Shown here piece after piece: positions 16,199-24,941 of a stretch of 64,000 bases of DNA (positions within the stretch are counted from its first letter, which is position 1; each line of letters begins with the position of its first letter). A program made the translations under genes and the position numbers. The stretch is from NCBI GenBank assembly GCA_903833215.1, contig CAILEM010000164.1:44915-108914 (forward strand). Direction: 5' to 3'. The stretch comes from an uncultured Armatimonadota bacterium (GTDB taxonomy: Bacteria > Armatimonadota > Fimbriimonadia > Fimbriimonadales > Fimbriimonadaceae). A model generated the notes under the pieces. The model saw nothing but the letters and a program-made list of their open reading frames with translations, did not search any database and had not been told where the DNA came from.

Positions 16199-16239
16199 AG
16201 GGCCTCCTCACCAGCCAACCGGCGCTGTGAGGGGGCCCT
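16199..16239 (+). terminator. Intrinsic-type terminator after the DUF4097 gene
   Basis: AGGGCCTCCTCAC pairs with GTGAGGGGGCCCT (12 of 13) around a 15-nt loop, starting 12 nt after the stop codon and followed by TTGCATTT. Confidence 0.7.
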
Positions 16240-16279
16240 TTGCATTTGAACGATGCCTCCCGGCCCGGTCCGGACTCGC

Positions 16280-16336
16280 GAAAGGCCTCCGATGGCGCAA
16301 CGCTCCCGTGAAATCGAGGATTTTCGGCTGCCGAAT
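16280..16336 (+). repeat. Dispersed repeat family B, copy 3 (opposite orientation)
   Basis: This block aligns with the reverse complement of 1770-1827 over about 57 bp with roughly three quarters identity by eye. Shared landmarks are GGCC, GATGGCG/GGTGGCG, GCTCCCGT, ATCGAG/GTCGAG and TTTTCGGCTGCC. Confidence 0.65.
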
Positions 16337-16580
16337 TTGGGTTCGTTGCGGCCGATTGGCACCTCCGCCTTTCGAATTCAAGGGAGCATTGTTGGAACTT
16401 GAGAATCATCCTTCGCCCTTAGCGACCGACTGCGTCCTTGGCATGAGTTATCCGTTCGTTCCGGAAGTTGCCACGGAGACAACGGCTACGGGTCTGGGAG
16501 GTATTCCTGCGGTTCAACCCTCAGTAGCCGTTGCATCAGCGATACGGCTATCATGTCTGGGTCAGAATATTGACTTCCCC

Positions 16581-18446
16581 ATGGCTGAATCCACTGAACG
16601 AGATTTTCAACAAGCGTTGAGCTTTCATAAGGCGCGCCGTTATGGCGAAGCCCAGGCGATGTATCGCGACCTGCTGGCGGACGATCCTGGCAACCTGGAT
16701 ATCACTCTTCTTCTGGGAATTCTCGCCGCACAAACCGACCATGAGGATGAAGCCTGCGACTTACTTGCTGAAGTGATCCACCGAGATCCGCTCAATGGCG
16801 AAGCCCTCAAATGGTATGCCGGGGTTCTGTCGTTCAAGGACCAGCATGCGGAGGCTGAACACTACGCTGTCCGAGCGGTTTCCCTCCTTCCGCAGGATTA
16901 CGATGCTCGGCTCAAGCTCTCAACTGCTTATTTTGGGCAGCAGAAGTTCAAGGAAACCGTCGACACGTTTTTGGGTGCCATTCGCCTCAATCCAGTTGAG
17001 AAGGACGCCTACTATGGTTTGGCAACGACCTATCTGCGGATGGGTGAGCCTTTTCTAGCGCGCGACATCCTGCGAGACGCTGTTCACATTCAAACAACTC
17101 CTGAAAGTCTTCTCAAACTTGGAGAAGTTTGCCTCGCATGCGAGGATCCCCATCAGGCAATTCTGTGTGCGCAGGGCGTGTTGGCGAGAAAGCCACAAGA
17201 CACTGAGGCGCTTATCTTGCTCGTGCGTGCCTACCGTAACGCCCAAATGGAGCATCAAGAGGACGAGGCACTTCAGCGGCTACGTTCCGTCAGTCCGGAT
17301 GACCAGCTTGGGCACACGCTATTTGGACGACGACTCCAATCCTTGGGCCATTTCACGGATGCCGAGAAAGAATTTCAGCGGTCGATAGAAATCAAACCCG
17401 AACAAGGAGTCGCTTACTATGGCATCACGGCCGGTCGACGAATTGCAGAGGCGGACCGTGAACTGGTGCAACAAATGGAACGGGTTGTTAACGATGGCGA
17501 TATGAACCAAGATGAGCGCGCCCACCTTCACTTCGCACTCGGAAAGGCATATGACAACCTGGGCCAATACGGCGATGCGATGGCTCATTTCGACCTAGGC
17601 AACAAGCTTATGCGCGAACTGCGTATGGGTGTGCGCAAATTCGATCGCGAAGCTGCGGTCGAACAAGTCGACCGAATCATCGAGCTTTTCACGGCTGACT
17701 TTCTCGATATTCAAGCCGAGAAAATGGCCAAGCAGCCTGCACTCACACCTCAGCCAATCTTCATCGCTGGCATCATGCGATCGGGAACCACGCTTGCCGA
17801 ACAGATCCTGTCTTGCCACCCGATGGTGGGTGGCGGCGGCGAGCAAGGATTTTGGCGTCCCGCCGAATCCGAGTGTGTGAATTACAGCAAGCACACTGTG
17901 TTTCGCGACACCATCCGCACGAAAGCAAAGCAGTACGTGGACCTATTGGCCAAGGTAGCTCCAGATCGTCCCTATGTGACGGATAAGAACCCCGCAAACC
18001 GAATGGTTTATGGATTGCTGCACATTGCCTTTCCGAACTCACGAATCATCCACATGCGACGAAACCCGATAGACGTGGCGATTTCGATCTACACGACACT
18101 CATTCGGACAGGCGCTCCTTTTGTTGGAGATCAAGACGACATTGTCTTCGCGCTTAAGGAACACGAGCGCTTGGTAGCCCACTGGAAGTCCGTCCTTCCC
18201 GAGGACCGCCTCATCGAAGTTAGGTATGAGGAACTCGTCCGAGATCGTGAGGCACAAACACGCAGGATCGTCGAGTTCTGCGGTCTGCCGTGGGATGAAG
18301 CATGTCTCCATCCGGAAGATAATTTGAGGACGGTTGTCACACCAAGCTTTTGGCAGGTCCGCCAACCCGTCTACTCCGCCTCCGTTGAGCGGTGGAAGAA
18401 GTACGAACCGTGGTTGGGGCCATTTGCCGAATTGGCCGGCAATTAA
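16581..18446 (+). CDS. TPR protein with C-terminal sulfotransferase domain
   Basis: A 621-residue protein. Residues 5-330 form tandem tetratricopeptide repeats (for example FQQALSFHKARRYGEAQAMY and EKDAYYGLATTYLRMGEP). Residues from about 390 form a PAPS-dependent sulfotransferase domain, with the 5'-phosphosulfate loop FIAGIMRSGTTLAEQIL and the 3'-phosphate motif IIHMRRNPIDVAISIY. The arrangement resembles the large TPR-sulfotransferase family found in bacteria, whose members are distantly related to tyrosylprotein sulfotransferase. The substrate is unknown. The start is placed at the ATG before the first TPR, because sequence upstream is repeat and terminator. It is a single-gene unit with its own terminator. 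Confidence 0.88.
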   Translation: MAESTERDFQQALSFHKARRYGEAQAMYRDLLADDPGNLDITLLLGILAAQTDHEDEACDLLAEVIHRDPLNGEALKWYAGVLSFKDQHAEAEHYAVRAVSLLPQDYDARLKLSTAYFGQQKFKETVDTFLGAIRLNPVEKDAYYGLATTYLRMGEPFLARDILRDAVHIQTTPESLLKLGEVCLACEDPHQAILCAQGVLARKPQDTEALILLVRAYRNAQMEHQEDEALQRLRSVSPDDQLGHTLFGRRLQSLGHFTDAEKEFQRSIEIKPEQGVAYYGITAGRRIAEADRELVQQMERVVNDGDMNQDERAHLHFALGKAYDNLGQYGDAMAHFDLGNKLMRELRMGVRKFDREAAVEQVDRIIELFTADFLDIQAEKMAKQPALTPQPIFIAGIMRSGTTLAEQILSCHPMVGGGGEQGFWRPAESECVNYSKHTVFRDTIRTKAKQYVDLLAKVAPDRPYVTDKNPANRMVYGLLHIAFPNSRIIHMRRNPIDVAISIYTTLIRTGAPFVGDQDDIVFALKEHERLVAHWKSVLPEDRLIEVRYEELVRDREAQTRRIVEFCGLPWDEACLHPEDNLRTVVTPSFWQVRQPVYSASVERWKKYEPWLGPFAELAGN

Positions 18447-18471
18447 GCTCCGAAACGAAGCGTTCAAACAG

Positions 18472-18505
18472 AAGCGCCTACTTGAAGAATCAAGTAGGCG
18501 CTTTT
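18472..18505 (+). terminator. Strong intrinsic terminator after the TPR-sulfotransferase
   Basis: A perfect 14-bp stem (AAGCGCCTACTTGA / TCAAGTAGGCGCTT) with a 4-nt loop is followed by TT and then CCCG. The four T that follow GGCGC include stem bases. It lies between convergent genes. Confidence 0.8.
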
Positions 18506-18527
18506 CCCGAATTAGCATCTCTCGAGG

Positions 18528-18785
18528 CTATTTCGTCGCGGTTGGATCTGGACCGGCTAGTCCGCCCCCACCTTTCTCTGCTCCTGCATTGCCTGCGGCG
18601 TTCGCCGCTGCGGCAGCCTCTTCAGCTTTTTCAGCAGCCTTCATGCCATGCCCAGGGGTACCGTGACCAATCTCTTTTTTGATTTCGGTTGGGCCCATCA
18701 TGGCTTCCTTACCCATGAAGATCGCGGCCGCCACTGCAAGAATGACGATCACGATCAAACCAATTTTCTTCGTAGTGTCGTTCAT
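18528..18785 (-). CDS. Small single-pass membrane protein coupled to a DUF1559 pseudopilin
   Basis: An 85-residue protein with one N-terminal transmembrane helix (GLIVIVILAVAAAIFMG, residues 9-25). It is followed by a Gly/His segment (IGHGTPGHGM) and a low-complexity Ala/Glu/Gly tail. No catalytic motif is seen. Its ATG overlaps the stop of the upstream pseudopilin gene as TAATG, so it is translationally coupled and should be needed in similar amounts. Similar short proteins beside DUF1559 genes are known in Armatimonadota and Planctomycetes (from memory, not searched). The role is unknown; a helper of pseudopilin insertion or assembly is a guess. Confidence 0.75.
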   Translation of the reverse strand: MNDTTKKIGLIVIVILAVAAAIFMGKEAMMGPTEIKKEIGHGTPGHGMKAAEKAEEAAAAANAAGNAGAEKGGGGLAGPDPTATK

Positions 18786-19762
18786 TAGTTATGGAATTGT
18801 GAGTCCCAGTGAACGAGGTTCTTTGCGTGGTTAGCAATCGCCTGTTGATAGTTGGTTGCCCACTGGCGGTCCATGATCTGACTTCTTGGCATCGACTTGG
18901 CATGGCTATCTGTAAAGAGCCAGTTTGTCTGACCATTGAAGTTCTCCATAGTGAGAGCATCTCCTGGGCAGCACCAACAATAGGGGCACGTATCAAGGAC
19001 AGGATAGCTGTCGATCCCACCAGGAATGGTCGCGCTGTCGAATGCCCACTCGCGCTGGTCGGTTCTCTGCTGAACGATGTCTGACCAATAGCTCCAGGAA
19101 ATAAACATCGGCCCGATGTCGATGGTTGTACTTGGAGCGCCGAGCTGGGTCAATGACAGCGATCCGTAAGGATAGCCACTGGGTGGATCGTAGTAGTTGG
19201 ACGTGCCCGTTCTCTGTCTTGCATATCCAAAAACGCCAAACGTTAACGGGTTGCCATTGGCGGCGAGATAAGACGTTGCAGCCGCATCAAGGGGATTACC
19301 TTGGGCGTACTCGGTTGGTGCATAGCTAACCGCACCGCCAGTTTGCAAGTCGGTGCATCCACCTGGCTCAGCACTCGAAGAGCTGTCGCAGTGGGTGAGT
19401 GTATCCTGCGGTGATTTCCAAACCGCATGGCTTTTAACATAAGGGTCAAGTCCTTCAGTAAAGCCGCCAGCCTGGTGACACTGACCGTAGGGGGCCTTGC
19501 AGTCTCCGTAGGGTGGGTGATGCGTGTATCCAGCACGAATCAGCGGGAATACGTCTTCATTATCTCCCTGGTACATGGCAATCGCGATTCCGATCTGTTT
19601 CATGTTCGACAGATCCGCGGTCTTCTTAGCCGCTTGCTTCGCTTGGGCAAATACTGGGAATAGGATGGCAGCCAAAATCGCGATGATGGCAATCACAACC
19701 AAAAGCTCGATCAGGGTAAATCCCGACCGACGAGTCCTCGTGGACGAATTAACAGTATGCAT
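18785..19762 (-). CDS. DUF1559-type prepilin-like protein (type II/IV pseudopilin)
   Basis: A 325-residue secreted protein. The N-terminus carries a class III signal, [20 protein letters not shown], with cleavage after Gly14 and Glu at +5. A helix with [24 protein letters not shown] follows, typical of the H-X9-DG family. The C-terminal signature appears as [17 protein letters not shown], with Ser where many have Gly. Frequent Cys and aromatic residues (CPYCWCC) fill the globular part. The ATG at 19762 is chosen because it places the signal 14 residues in and has AAGGAC upstream. An in-frame ATG 171 bp earlier would give a charged leader. It probably forms a surface filament or sits in a secretion pseudopilus. 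Confidence 0.9.
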   Translation of the reverse strand: MHTVNSSTRTRRSGFTLIELLVVIAIIAILAAILFPVFAQAKQAAKKTADLSNMKQIGIAIAMYQGDNEDVFPLIRAGYTHHPPYGDCKAPYGQCHQAGGFTEGLDPYVKSHAVWKSPQDTLTHCDSSSSAEPGGCTDLQTGGAVSYAPTEYAQGNPLDAAATSYLAANGNPLTFGVFGYARQRTGTSNYYDPPSGYPYGSLSLTQLGAPSTTIDIGPMFISWSYWSDIVQQRTDQREWAFDSATIPGGIDSYPVLDTCPYCWCCPGDALTMENFNGQTNWLFTDSHAKSMPRSQIMDRQWATNYQQAIANHAKNLVHWDSQFHN

Positions 19763-19927
19763 GAGAGGTCCTTGGGCTCCGGCCGAATTCTTATGATTCC
19801 GTGGCAGGTCCTCGGGTGGCATTATACGACGATTCCTAAAATTCGTCTTAAAAGTGCGAACATTCCGCAATTTTAGGCGTCGTCGATTTACGTCCCTTAA
19901 TTCACAGCCTGAAGGCGCAACGCGAGA

Positions 19928-19933
19928 TATCAT
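19928..19933 (+). promoter_or_regulatory. TATCAT hexamer 6 nt before the EVE-gene GTG
   Basis: TATCAT stands 6 nt before the GTG start, with no ribosome-binding site between them. It may be the -10 of a leaderless transcript. Confidence 0.4.
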
Positions 19934-19939
19934 CTGGGC

Positions 19940-20404
19940 GTGAGATATTGGCTGATGAAGTCCGAGCCGGACGTCTATTCGATTGATGACTTAGCGGCGA
20001 AAAGCCCAGCGATGTGGGAAGGCTGCCGCAACTATACGGTTCGCATCTTCTTCCGCGACCAGATGGCGATTGGTGACCTAGCCTTTTTCTACAGCTCCAA
20101 TGCCGACCCAAGCGGCATCGCTGGCGTCATGCAGATCGTGAGCGAAGCCTATCCCGACCCCACACAGTTCGACCCTAACAGCCACTACTTCGACCCCAAA
20201 AGCCCCGTCGAAGCCCCCCGATGGGTCCTGCGAGATGTGGCATTCCTCGAGAAATTCAAGCGCGTGATTCCTCTCGCCGAACTCAAGGAACATCCCGGAC
20301 TTCAAGAGATGATGGTTGTGAAAAAGGGGCAACGCCTAAGCGTGATGCCGGTCACACCGGAAGAGTGGGGCATCGTGATGGCCATCCCCGGTATTCGGGG
20401 GTAA
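19940..20404 (+). CDS. EVE domain-containing protein
   Basis: A 154-residue protein that is entirely an EVE domain, a PUA-like fold related to YTH that binds modified nucleobases in RNA or DNA. Typical elements are [18 protein letters not shown] at the N-terminus, [17 protein letters not shown], the conserved FYSSN, and [12 protein letters not shown]. Length is normal for stand-alone EVE proteins (the THYN1-like group). It is divergent from the pseudopilin gene and has no obvious partner. Stand-alone EVE genes are sometimes linked to defence or RNA modification, but nothing nearby supports that here. Confidence 0.93.
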   Translation: MRYWLMKSEPDVYSIDDLAAKSPAMWEGCRNYTVRIFFRDQMAIGDLAFFYSSNADPSGIAGVMQIVSEAYPDPTQFDPNSHYFDPKSPVEAPRWVLRDVAFLEKFKRVIPLAELKEHPGLQEMMVVKKGQRLSVMPVTPEEWGIVMAIPGIRG

Positions 20405-20465
20405 CAGCCATCTGGGTGCCTTAACCCCCAGAAGAAGTAGATTTCCTGCTGCACCCACAGCCCTC

Positions 20466-20490
20466 GTAGTCGGCGGTGATCGTACCGACG
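20466..20490 (+). repeat. Repeat family A, copy 1
   Basis: The 25-bp unit begins GTAGTCGGCGGTGATCGTAC. It matches the inverted copy at 20566-20590 in 24 of 25 positions and the copy at 63702-63726 in 23 of 25. Confidence 0.85.
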
Positions 20491-20565
20491 TCCAGGAAAC
20501 TCGGAAGATATCCTACGGTGGCACGCAGGATGCGCCATCGGCACACTGAAGCTCATCGGCTGCAG

Positions 20566-20590
20566 CGTCGGTACGATCTCCGCCGACTAC
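20566..20590 (-). repeat. Repeat family A, copy 2 (inverted)
   Basis: Reverse complement of copy 1 with one mismatch (GGAGATC for GGTGATC). On the minus strand it continues as CTGCAGCC, matching the CAGCAGCC that follows copy 3, so the full unit is about 33 bp. Confidence 0.85.
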
Positions 20591-20688
20591 TGGGGCTTCA
20601 TTTTACGTACGGTTGGTTGATGAATCCCGTCCGAGGCTGCTGGTGATCCCTCGATTTCAAATGAGCCAGAGAATAGTGATGCCGCTGG

Positions 20689-21357
20689 CTACTTCTTTGT
20701 CGGCTTGTCCGCCGTCAAATCTCGCAGTGTCCGAATTGGCATTCCGATTGCGGTGGATAGCTCAAGTAACTCACGAAGATAGGTGAGTTTCGGGTCGAGT
20801 CGGGCGAGGACCTGGGGGCGAACGGGCAGGGTTAGGCCGATATTTCGGCTAGCGGCTTCGCGAAGATGGGTTTTCGTCGCCTCGACCCAAGCTCGACTGC
20901 TCACGCCAGTTCGAGCGATCTCTCGAACGGACTTCCCTTCGACAGGAAATAACTTCAACCCAGCGGGAACAACACCCGGTGGGCCGCTGACAAACTTCAT
21001 CTGCTCGATGCCCGCAAACGTTTTCACGTTCGCGGGCCAAGCTGCCCTCAGGGCAAATCCAGTGGGTTCGTGGCCGAGGGTTTTGAATTCGATCTTGGCG
21101 TCGCCAAAACGTGCATCCGGAGCTTCCGGATGCTTGCAGAACCAGTCAAGGTCGTGTCCATCGTTCAGTACTGCGTCTGCGTTCGTTGGAAATGCGCGAA
21201 GGACTCGGTTGGACGCAAAGAAATGGAACTTGAACCCGGTATGCCGGGCAAGTTCCAATATTCGGAGCAACATGGCAGGTTCCCCATGCCCAAACTCCTT
21301 CGCGTCTGGAGTGTCCCAAGGAACGTAATCCAGATCAATTCGCAGACAGAAGTACAT
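20689..21357 (-). CDS. Polysaccharide-deacetylase-like protein (divergent)
   Basis: A 222-residue soluble protein without a signal peptide. The opening CLRIDLDYVPWDTP, the block FKFHFFASNRVLRAFP and the later HDLDWFCKHPEAP resemble the N-terminal strand with catalytic Asp, the second strand and the His-containing motif of NodB-type carbohydrate esterases. The pattern is weak, and the canonical HxxxH is not evident. It starts 5 bp downstream of pgk and is probably in its operon. It could instead be an unrelated TIM-like enzyme. Confidence 0.5.
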   Translation of the reverse strand: MYFCLRIDLDYVPWDTPDAKEFGHGEPAMLLRILELARHTGFKFHFFASNRVLRAFPTNADAVLNDGHDLDWFCKHPEAPDARFGDAKIEFKTLGHEPTGFALRAAWPANVKTFAGIEQMKFVSGPPGVVPAGLKLFPVEGKSVREIARTGVSSRAWVEATKTHLREAASRNIGLTLPVRPQVLARLDPKLTYLRELLELSTAIGMPIRTLRDLTADKPTKK

Positions 21358-21362
21358 CGATT

Positions 21363-22541
21363 TTACGAGTGATCTTGTAGTGCGGCAATCCCGGGAAGTT
21401 CCTTACCTTCCAAGAATTCAAGGCTTGCGCCTCCACCCGTACTTACGTGGCTCATCTTGCTTGCGACTCCGAATTTTTCAACAGCAGCGGCAGAATCTCC
21501 ACCGCCCACGATTGAAAGGCAGTCTGAATCAGCCAACGCCTGCGCGACGGCTCGCGTTCCTGCTTCGAATGGCAGCATCTCGAACACACCCATCGGTCCG
21601 TTCCAAAGCGCAGTGCCCGATTCTGCGATGATCGAAGCAAACAGCTTCTGAGATTCAGGACCGATATCGGCACCAATCACACCGGCTGGCATGCTATCTG
21701 CAGCGACGACACTCGTCACCGCGTCTGGACTGAGCGACTCTGCGATCACGATATCAACTGGAAGAACCAGTTTGTCGGGATACTCCTTGATCAACTTGAG
21801 CGCGTATTCAAGGCTTGCTTCATCCAAGAGCGACTTGCCGATCTCATAACCTTGTGCTTTCAGGAAGGTAAAAACCATTCCTCCACCAACAAGCAGACGA
21901 TCTACTTTCGGCAGGAGATTATCGATGAGAGCAATCTTGTCTTTGACCTTGCTACCACCCATGATCGCGATGAACGGATGCTTGGGGTTCTCAACCGCTC
22001 TGCCAAGGTACTCAATCTCTTTTTGAATGAGAAATCCGGCAACGCCAGGAAGGATGTGGGCAACGCCTTCGGTCGAGGCGTGAGCGCGGTGAGCCGTGCC
22101 GAACGCATCGTTGACATAAATATCTGCCAGCGACGCAAGAGCCTGCGCAAACTCCGGTACGTTCTTTTCCTCTTCAGGATGGAAACGTACATTTTCCAAT
22201 AACAGCACATCGCCCTTGGACGCAGCATTGACGGCCGCCGCCACTTCGTCCCCTGTACAGTCCAGAAGCAGAGGCACGTCCTTACCCAAAAGCTCACCCA
22301 GCCGCTTTGCTACGGGAGCAAGAGTAAATGCTGGAGTCACGCCCTTTGGCCGGCCAAGGTGGCTTGCCAGGATCACGATTGCTCCATGCTCAATCAGATA
22401 CTTGATTGTGGGAAGTGCTTCGGTAATTCGACGGTCGTCAGTGATGTAGTCACCATCGAGCGGTACGTTAAAATCGCACCGAACTAGCACCTTTTTGCCT
22501 TCTACGGCGATGTCTCGAACGGTCTTCTTATTCAGACCCAT
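21363..22541 (-). CDS. pgk: Phosphoglycerate kinase
   Basis: A 392-residue glycolytic enzyme that transfers phosphate from 1,3-bisphosphoglycerate to ADP. All key motifs are present: [10 protein letters not shown] near the N-terminus, [28 protein letters not shown], the nucleotide loop [16 protein letters not shown] and the C-terminal [16 protein letters not shown]. Length is normal. The ATG is preceded by a strong AAGAGGAGG about 6 nt away, so this is a leadered transcript. It precedes the deacetylase-like gene with a 5-bp gap. Confidence 0.98.
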   Translation of the reverse strand: MGLNKKTVRDIAVEGKKVLVRCDFNVPLDGDYITDDRRITEALPTIKYLIEHGAIVILASHLGRPKGVTPAFTLAPVAKRLGELLGKDVPLLLDCTGDEVAAAVNAASKGDVLLLENVRFHPEEEKNVPEFAQALASLADIYVNDAFGTAHRAHASTEGVAHILPGVAGFLIQKEIEYLGRAVENPKHPFIAIMGGSKVKDKIALIDNLLPKVDRLLVGGGMVFTFLKAQGYEIGKSLLDEASLEYALKLIKEYPDKLVLPVDIVIAESLSPDAVTSVVAADSMPAGVIGADIGPESQKLFASIIAESGTALWNGPMGVFEMLPFEAGTRAVAQALADSDCLSIVGGGDSAAAVEKFGVASKMSHVSTGGGASLEFLEGKELPGIAALQDHS

Positions 22542-22642
22542 GTGGTCCTCCTCTTAAGCCTAGAGTCTACCGAGCCGGAGCCATAGATTCGTGACAACAT
22601 CAATACGAACCTGCTTCACCTGACGTAGAATCTTGTAACTGC

Positions 22643-23521
22643 ATGAGTCTTCAGCCGCCACCTGTTCTCGTACCTCCTGTCCAAAAATCTCATAGGGAAC
22701 CACCACCTCAGGCGAAGAAAGAAGTCAAGGGTCCTCTTGGTGCCCTATTGGCCTTCTGTGCTGTCGCCTGGAAGTTCATTCTTCCCGCGCTGAAGCTCCT
22801 GAAGGGAGCGAAGTTCTTGCTCACTGGCGCGTCGATGATCGCCAGTGTCTGGGTGTACTCCATCGCCTTCGGCTGGCCATTTGCCGCAGGATTCGTGCTT
22901 TGTATCTTCGTTCACGAGATGGGGCATGTGGCGATGGCAGCACAGCAAGGCGTTCCCGTCACCGTACCGATTTTCATCCCTGGCTTTGGTGCCCTCATTC
23001 TTCAAAATAGGTGGGCCAAATCCGCTTGGGGCGAGGCTCTTATTGGGATTGGTGGGCCCATGGCGGGCACTTTTGCGGCAATGGTCTGCTGGGGCTGCTA
23101 CTTCGTTACGGGGCAAGGGATCTTTCTGGGACTCGCCTTTTTTGGGTTCATGATCAACCTGTTTAACATGATTCCCATCATGCCGCTTGATGGAGGATGG
23201 ATTGTCAGCGCAATCTCGCCCTTTCTGTGGCTGATTGGGGTAGTGATCATGGTGGTGATGGCCTCAATGGGGTTGATCCGCAACCCGCTGATCTGGATCC
23301 TCGTCCTCCTGTCGCTGCCACACCTCTGGAGCGGATTGAAGCGTGGTACAGCGGATCCAATGGGAGGCGAGGTGACGACGAAAACCCAGAAACTAGCAAT
23401 GGGAATCGCTTACTTAGGCCTATGCGGCTTGCTTGTAGTTGGTATGACTGCCACTCATGACGGTCTCCTCGAGATCCGAGCCCAAAAGCGGGCACTCATC
23501 CGAAACGTACCCGCGCACTAA
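22643..23521 (+). CDS. Site-2 protease family (M50) membrane metalloprotease
   Basis: A 292-residue integral membrane protein. A proline-rich cytoplasmic N-terminus (residues 1-35) is followed by four to six transmembrane segments. The zinc motif is VHEMGHVAMA (HExxH) in the third segment, and the third ligand lies in NMIPIMPLDGGW (N-P-x-D-G). The family cleaves membrane-embedded substrates such as anti-sigma factors, but several stand-alone members have unknown substrates. It is divergent from pgk and ends 3 bp from the convergent outer-membrane-like gene. Confidence 0.92.
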   Translation: MSLQPPPVLVPPVQKSHREPPPQAKKEVKGPLGALLAFCAVAWKFILPALKLLKGAKFLLTGASMIASVWVYSIAFGWPFAAGFVLCIFVHEMGHVAMAAQQGVPVTVPIFIPGFGALILQNRWAKSAWGEALIGIGGPMAGTFAAMVCWGCYFVTGQGIFLGLAFFGFMINLFNMIPIMPLDGGWIVSAISPFLWLIGVVIMVVMASMGLIRNPLIWILVLLSLPHLWSGLKRGTADPMGGEVTTKTQKLAMGIAYLGLCGLLVVGMTATHDGLLEIRAQKRALIRNVPAH

Positions 23522-23524
23522 GTC

Positions 23525-24304
23525 CTAGAAGCTGAACCGTCGCCCGAGAATCATCTTGATGATCGTGCCCTGCGAATCTTGCGAATCGCGGTTAAGACCG
23601 ATGCCGACACCAAAGTTGAACTCCCAATTCTCACCCATGTTCAGGTCGATGGATGGGAACAGCTGGTGTGTTTGATTGGCCGCGGTGTCCCACTCTGAAA
23701 TCGGACCTACCGAGCCGTAATACTCCAGGCCAAGCGTGACGGTCTTCGATACGTCGTAACTCACTTTGGCGTTGGGTGAGAAAGCAAATCCAGATCCCGC
23801 GTTTTGGCCAACAAACGATTTCTCCAAAGCGGGATTGATCGCCACATACCACCTTCCGAATTGCTTGTCGATGACCGGGCGAAGTTCCAGGTTGGTTGTA
23901 TCTTCGGAAAATTGTCGTCGCTGGAGTCCAAACTCCACCGACATGCTTGCGCCAAAAGGCCATTTCCAGCTTTCAGGAACTCGCACCCTTGGTCGGATGT
24001 GACTACCGACGTAGTTGTATCCCTGATCGCTTTGGTAGCTCGTGAAGAAGTAGAAACCCGTCTCAAAGGTTTCGGTGAACCCATGAGTGATCTCAAGTGT
24101 TTCGTGCAGGGTGCGGTAAGTCGGAAGGACGCCGTTGCTCGAAGTTTTAGGACCATTTAGGTTGAAGTTGGAGTGCAACTCAACCATGGTCGTTCCCTTC
24201 TTTACGGTTTCGGAGCCGTAAACCTGTATTTCATAGTTTTCTTGCGCAAAGGCAACGCAAGTGGCAAGGGCAGTAAGTGTGGCAAGTATCGTGCGGATCA
24301 ACAC
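23525..24304 (-). CDS. Putative outer-membrane beta-barrel protein
   Basis: A 259-residue protein with a Sec signal (MLIRTILATLTALATCVAFA, GTG start) and many amphipathic strands. Examples are GFTETFETGFYFFTSYQS, GSHIRPRVRVPE, SYDVSKTVTLGLEYYG and WEFNFGVGIGLN. It ends in Phe (GRRFSF), as expected for a barrel recognised by BAM. No specific transporter family was recognised. It may be a channel or surface-exposed barrel. It follows the NTF2-like gene and may share its transcript. Confidence 0.65.
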   Translation of the reverse strand: MLIRTILATLTALATCVAFAQENYEIQVYGSETVKKGTTMVELHSNFNLNGPKTSSNGVLPTYRTLHETLEITHGFTETFETGFYFFTSYQSDQGYNYVGSHIRPRVRVPESWKWPFGASMSVEFGLQRRQFSEDTTNLELRPVIDKQFGRWYVAINPALEKSFVGQNAGSGFAFSPNAKVSYDVSKTVTLGLEYYGSVGPISEWDTAANQTHQLFPSIDLNMGENWEFNFGVGIGLNRDSQDSQGTIIKMILGRRFSF

Positions 24305-24338
24305 GCCGCAGATACTTGCATAACACCAGTTCTTTTGC

Positions 24339-24824
24339 CTAGCCCATTTTCATTGGCTTGCCATCAATCGTGGCTGTTCGCTTATTGACGGTCGATGTCG
24401 TCATCTGCCAGGTCTTGCCCACCTTCTGCCAAGTATCTTTGGCAAAGGTTAAGAGCACAAGCGCATGCGGCTTTTTATCTGGGCCGGATACCGTGGCTTC
24501 TAACTTGCCTTCCACTGTAGCGACATAAGAACTGCCCTGGGGCGCTACTGACTTGATCTTGCGTGCCCACTTGGGATTCGTCATCATTTTGAGCTGAGAG
24601 GCATACCCCTCGATGACTTTTGCACGATCAGCCGATTGCCCGTTTTCGAGGTGCGCCGAAAACGTCGGTCCGAAGAAGTTCGAGATCGCCTTCACATCTT
24701 TGTGCTGAAAAGCGGTCGACATAGCCGAATAGCTTGCCTCGAGTTGCTTCGTAACGTTGTCGGCACTCGCGACGGCAAGGAGCGATACAAATGCAAGAGC
24801 GAAGGCAACACGGGAGGTTTTCAC
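24339..24824 (-). CDS. Secreted NTF2-like (DUF4440-type) protein
   Basis: A 161-residue protein. A signal peptide (KTSRVAFALAFVSLLAVASA) precedes a cone-shaped NTF2-like domain with TKQLEASYSAMSTAFQHKD and FFGPTFSAHLENG. The GTG at 24824 is preferred over an ATG 21 bp upstream, because it begins at the signal and has a TAATAT hexamer 5 nt before it. No catalytic residues can be assigned. The family is often annotated as SnoaL- or ketosteroid-isomerase-like, or as ligand-binding. Confidence 0.7.
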   Translation of the reverse strand: MKTSRVAFALAFVSLLAVASADNVTKQLEASYSAMSTAFQHKDVKAISNFFGPTFSAHLENGQSADRAKVIEGYASQLKMMTNPKWARKIKSVAPQGSSYVATVEGKLEATVSGPDKKPHALVLLTFAKDTWQKVGKTWQMTTSTVNKRTATIDGKPMKMG

Positions 24825-24829
24825 GCCCC

Positions 24830-24835
24830 ATATTA
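24830..24835 (-). promoter_or_regulatory. TAATAT hexamer 5 nt before the NTF2-like GTG
   Basis: On the minus strand the hexamer and a 5-nt spacer GGGGC precede the GTG. A TTCGAC lies 15 bp further upstream as a poor -35. Confidence 0.45.
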
Positions 24836-24857
24836 CCGAATGCATCCTTTGTCGAAG

Positions 24858-24871
24858 CGAGGCGTGCCTCG
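24858..24871. repeat. Perfect 14-bp palindrome CGAGGCGTGCCTCG
   Basis: A perfect palindrome in the 117-bp space between the DUF5703 gene and the NTF2-like gene. It could be an operator or a terminator stem; no T-run follows. Confidence 0.35.
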
Positions 24872-24941
24872 GTGGCGTTGCTTTGGGCGGACGTCAACCC
24901 TCCACCCTGGGGCGCCGAGAACGCCTTGCCCCACAGGGGCA

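Larger units (their letters stand above)
16187..16580. other. 394-bp gap with terminator and repeat copy
   Basis: The gap contains the terminator of the DUF2089/DUF4097 operon (16199-16239) and repeat family B copy 3 (16280-16336). An open frame runs back from the sulfotransferase gene through this area, but it crosses both elements and is not credible as coding. Confidence 0.6.
20405..20688. other. 284-bp gap with a large inverted repeat
   Basis: The gap between the EVE gene and the convergent deacetylase-like gene contains two facing copies of repeat family A and no gene. The two copies could form a hairpin over 20466-20590. Confidence 0.6.

Noticed and set aside
16227..16580. N-terminal extension of the TPR-sulfotransferase
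   Set aside because: It crosses the upstream terminator and repeat B copy 3, and has no TPR or signal features.
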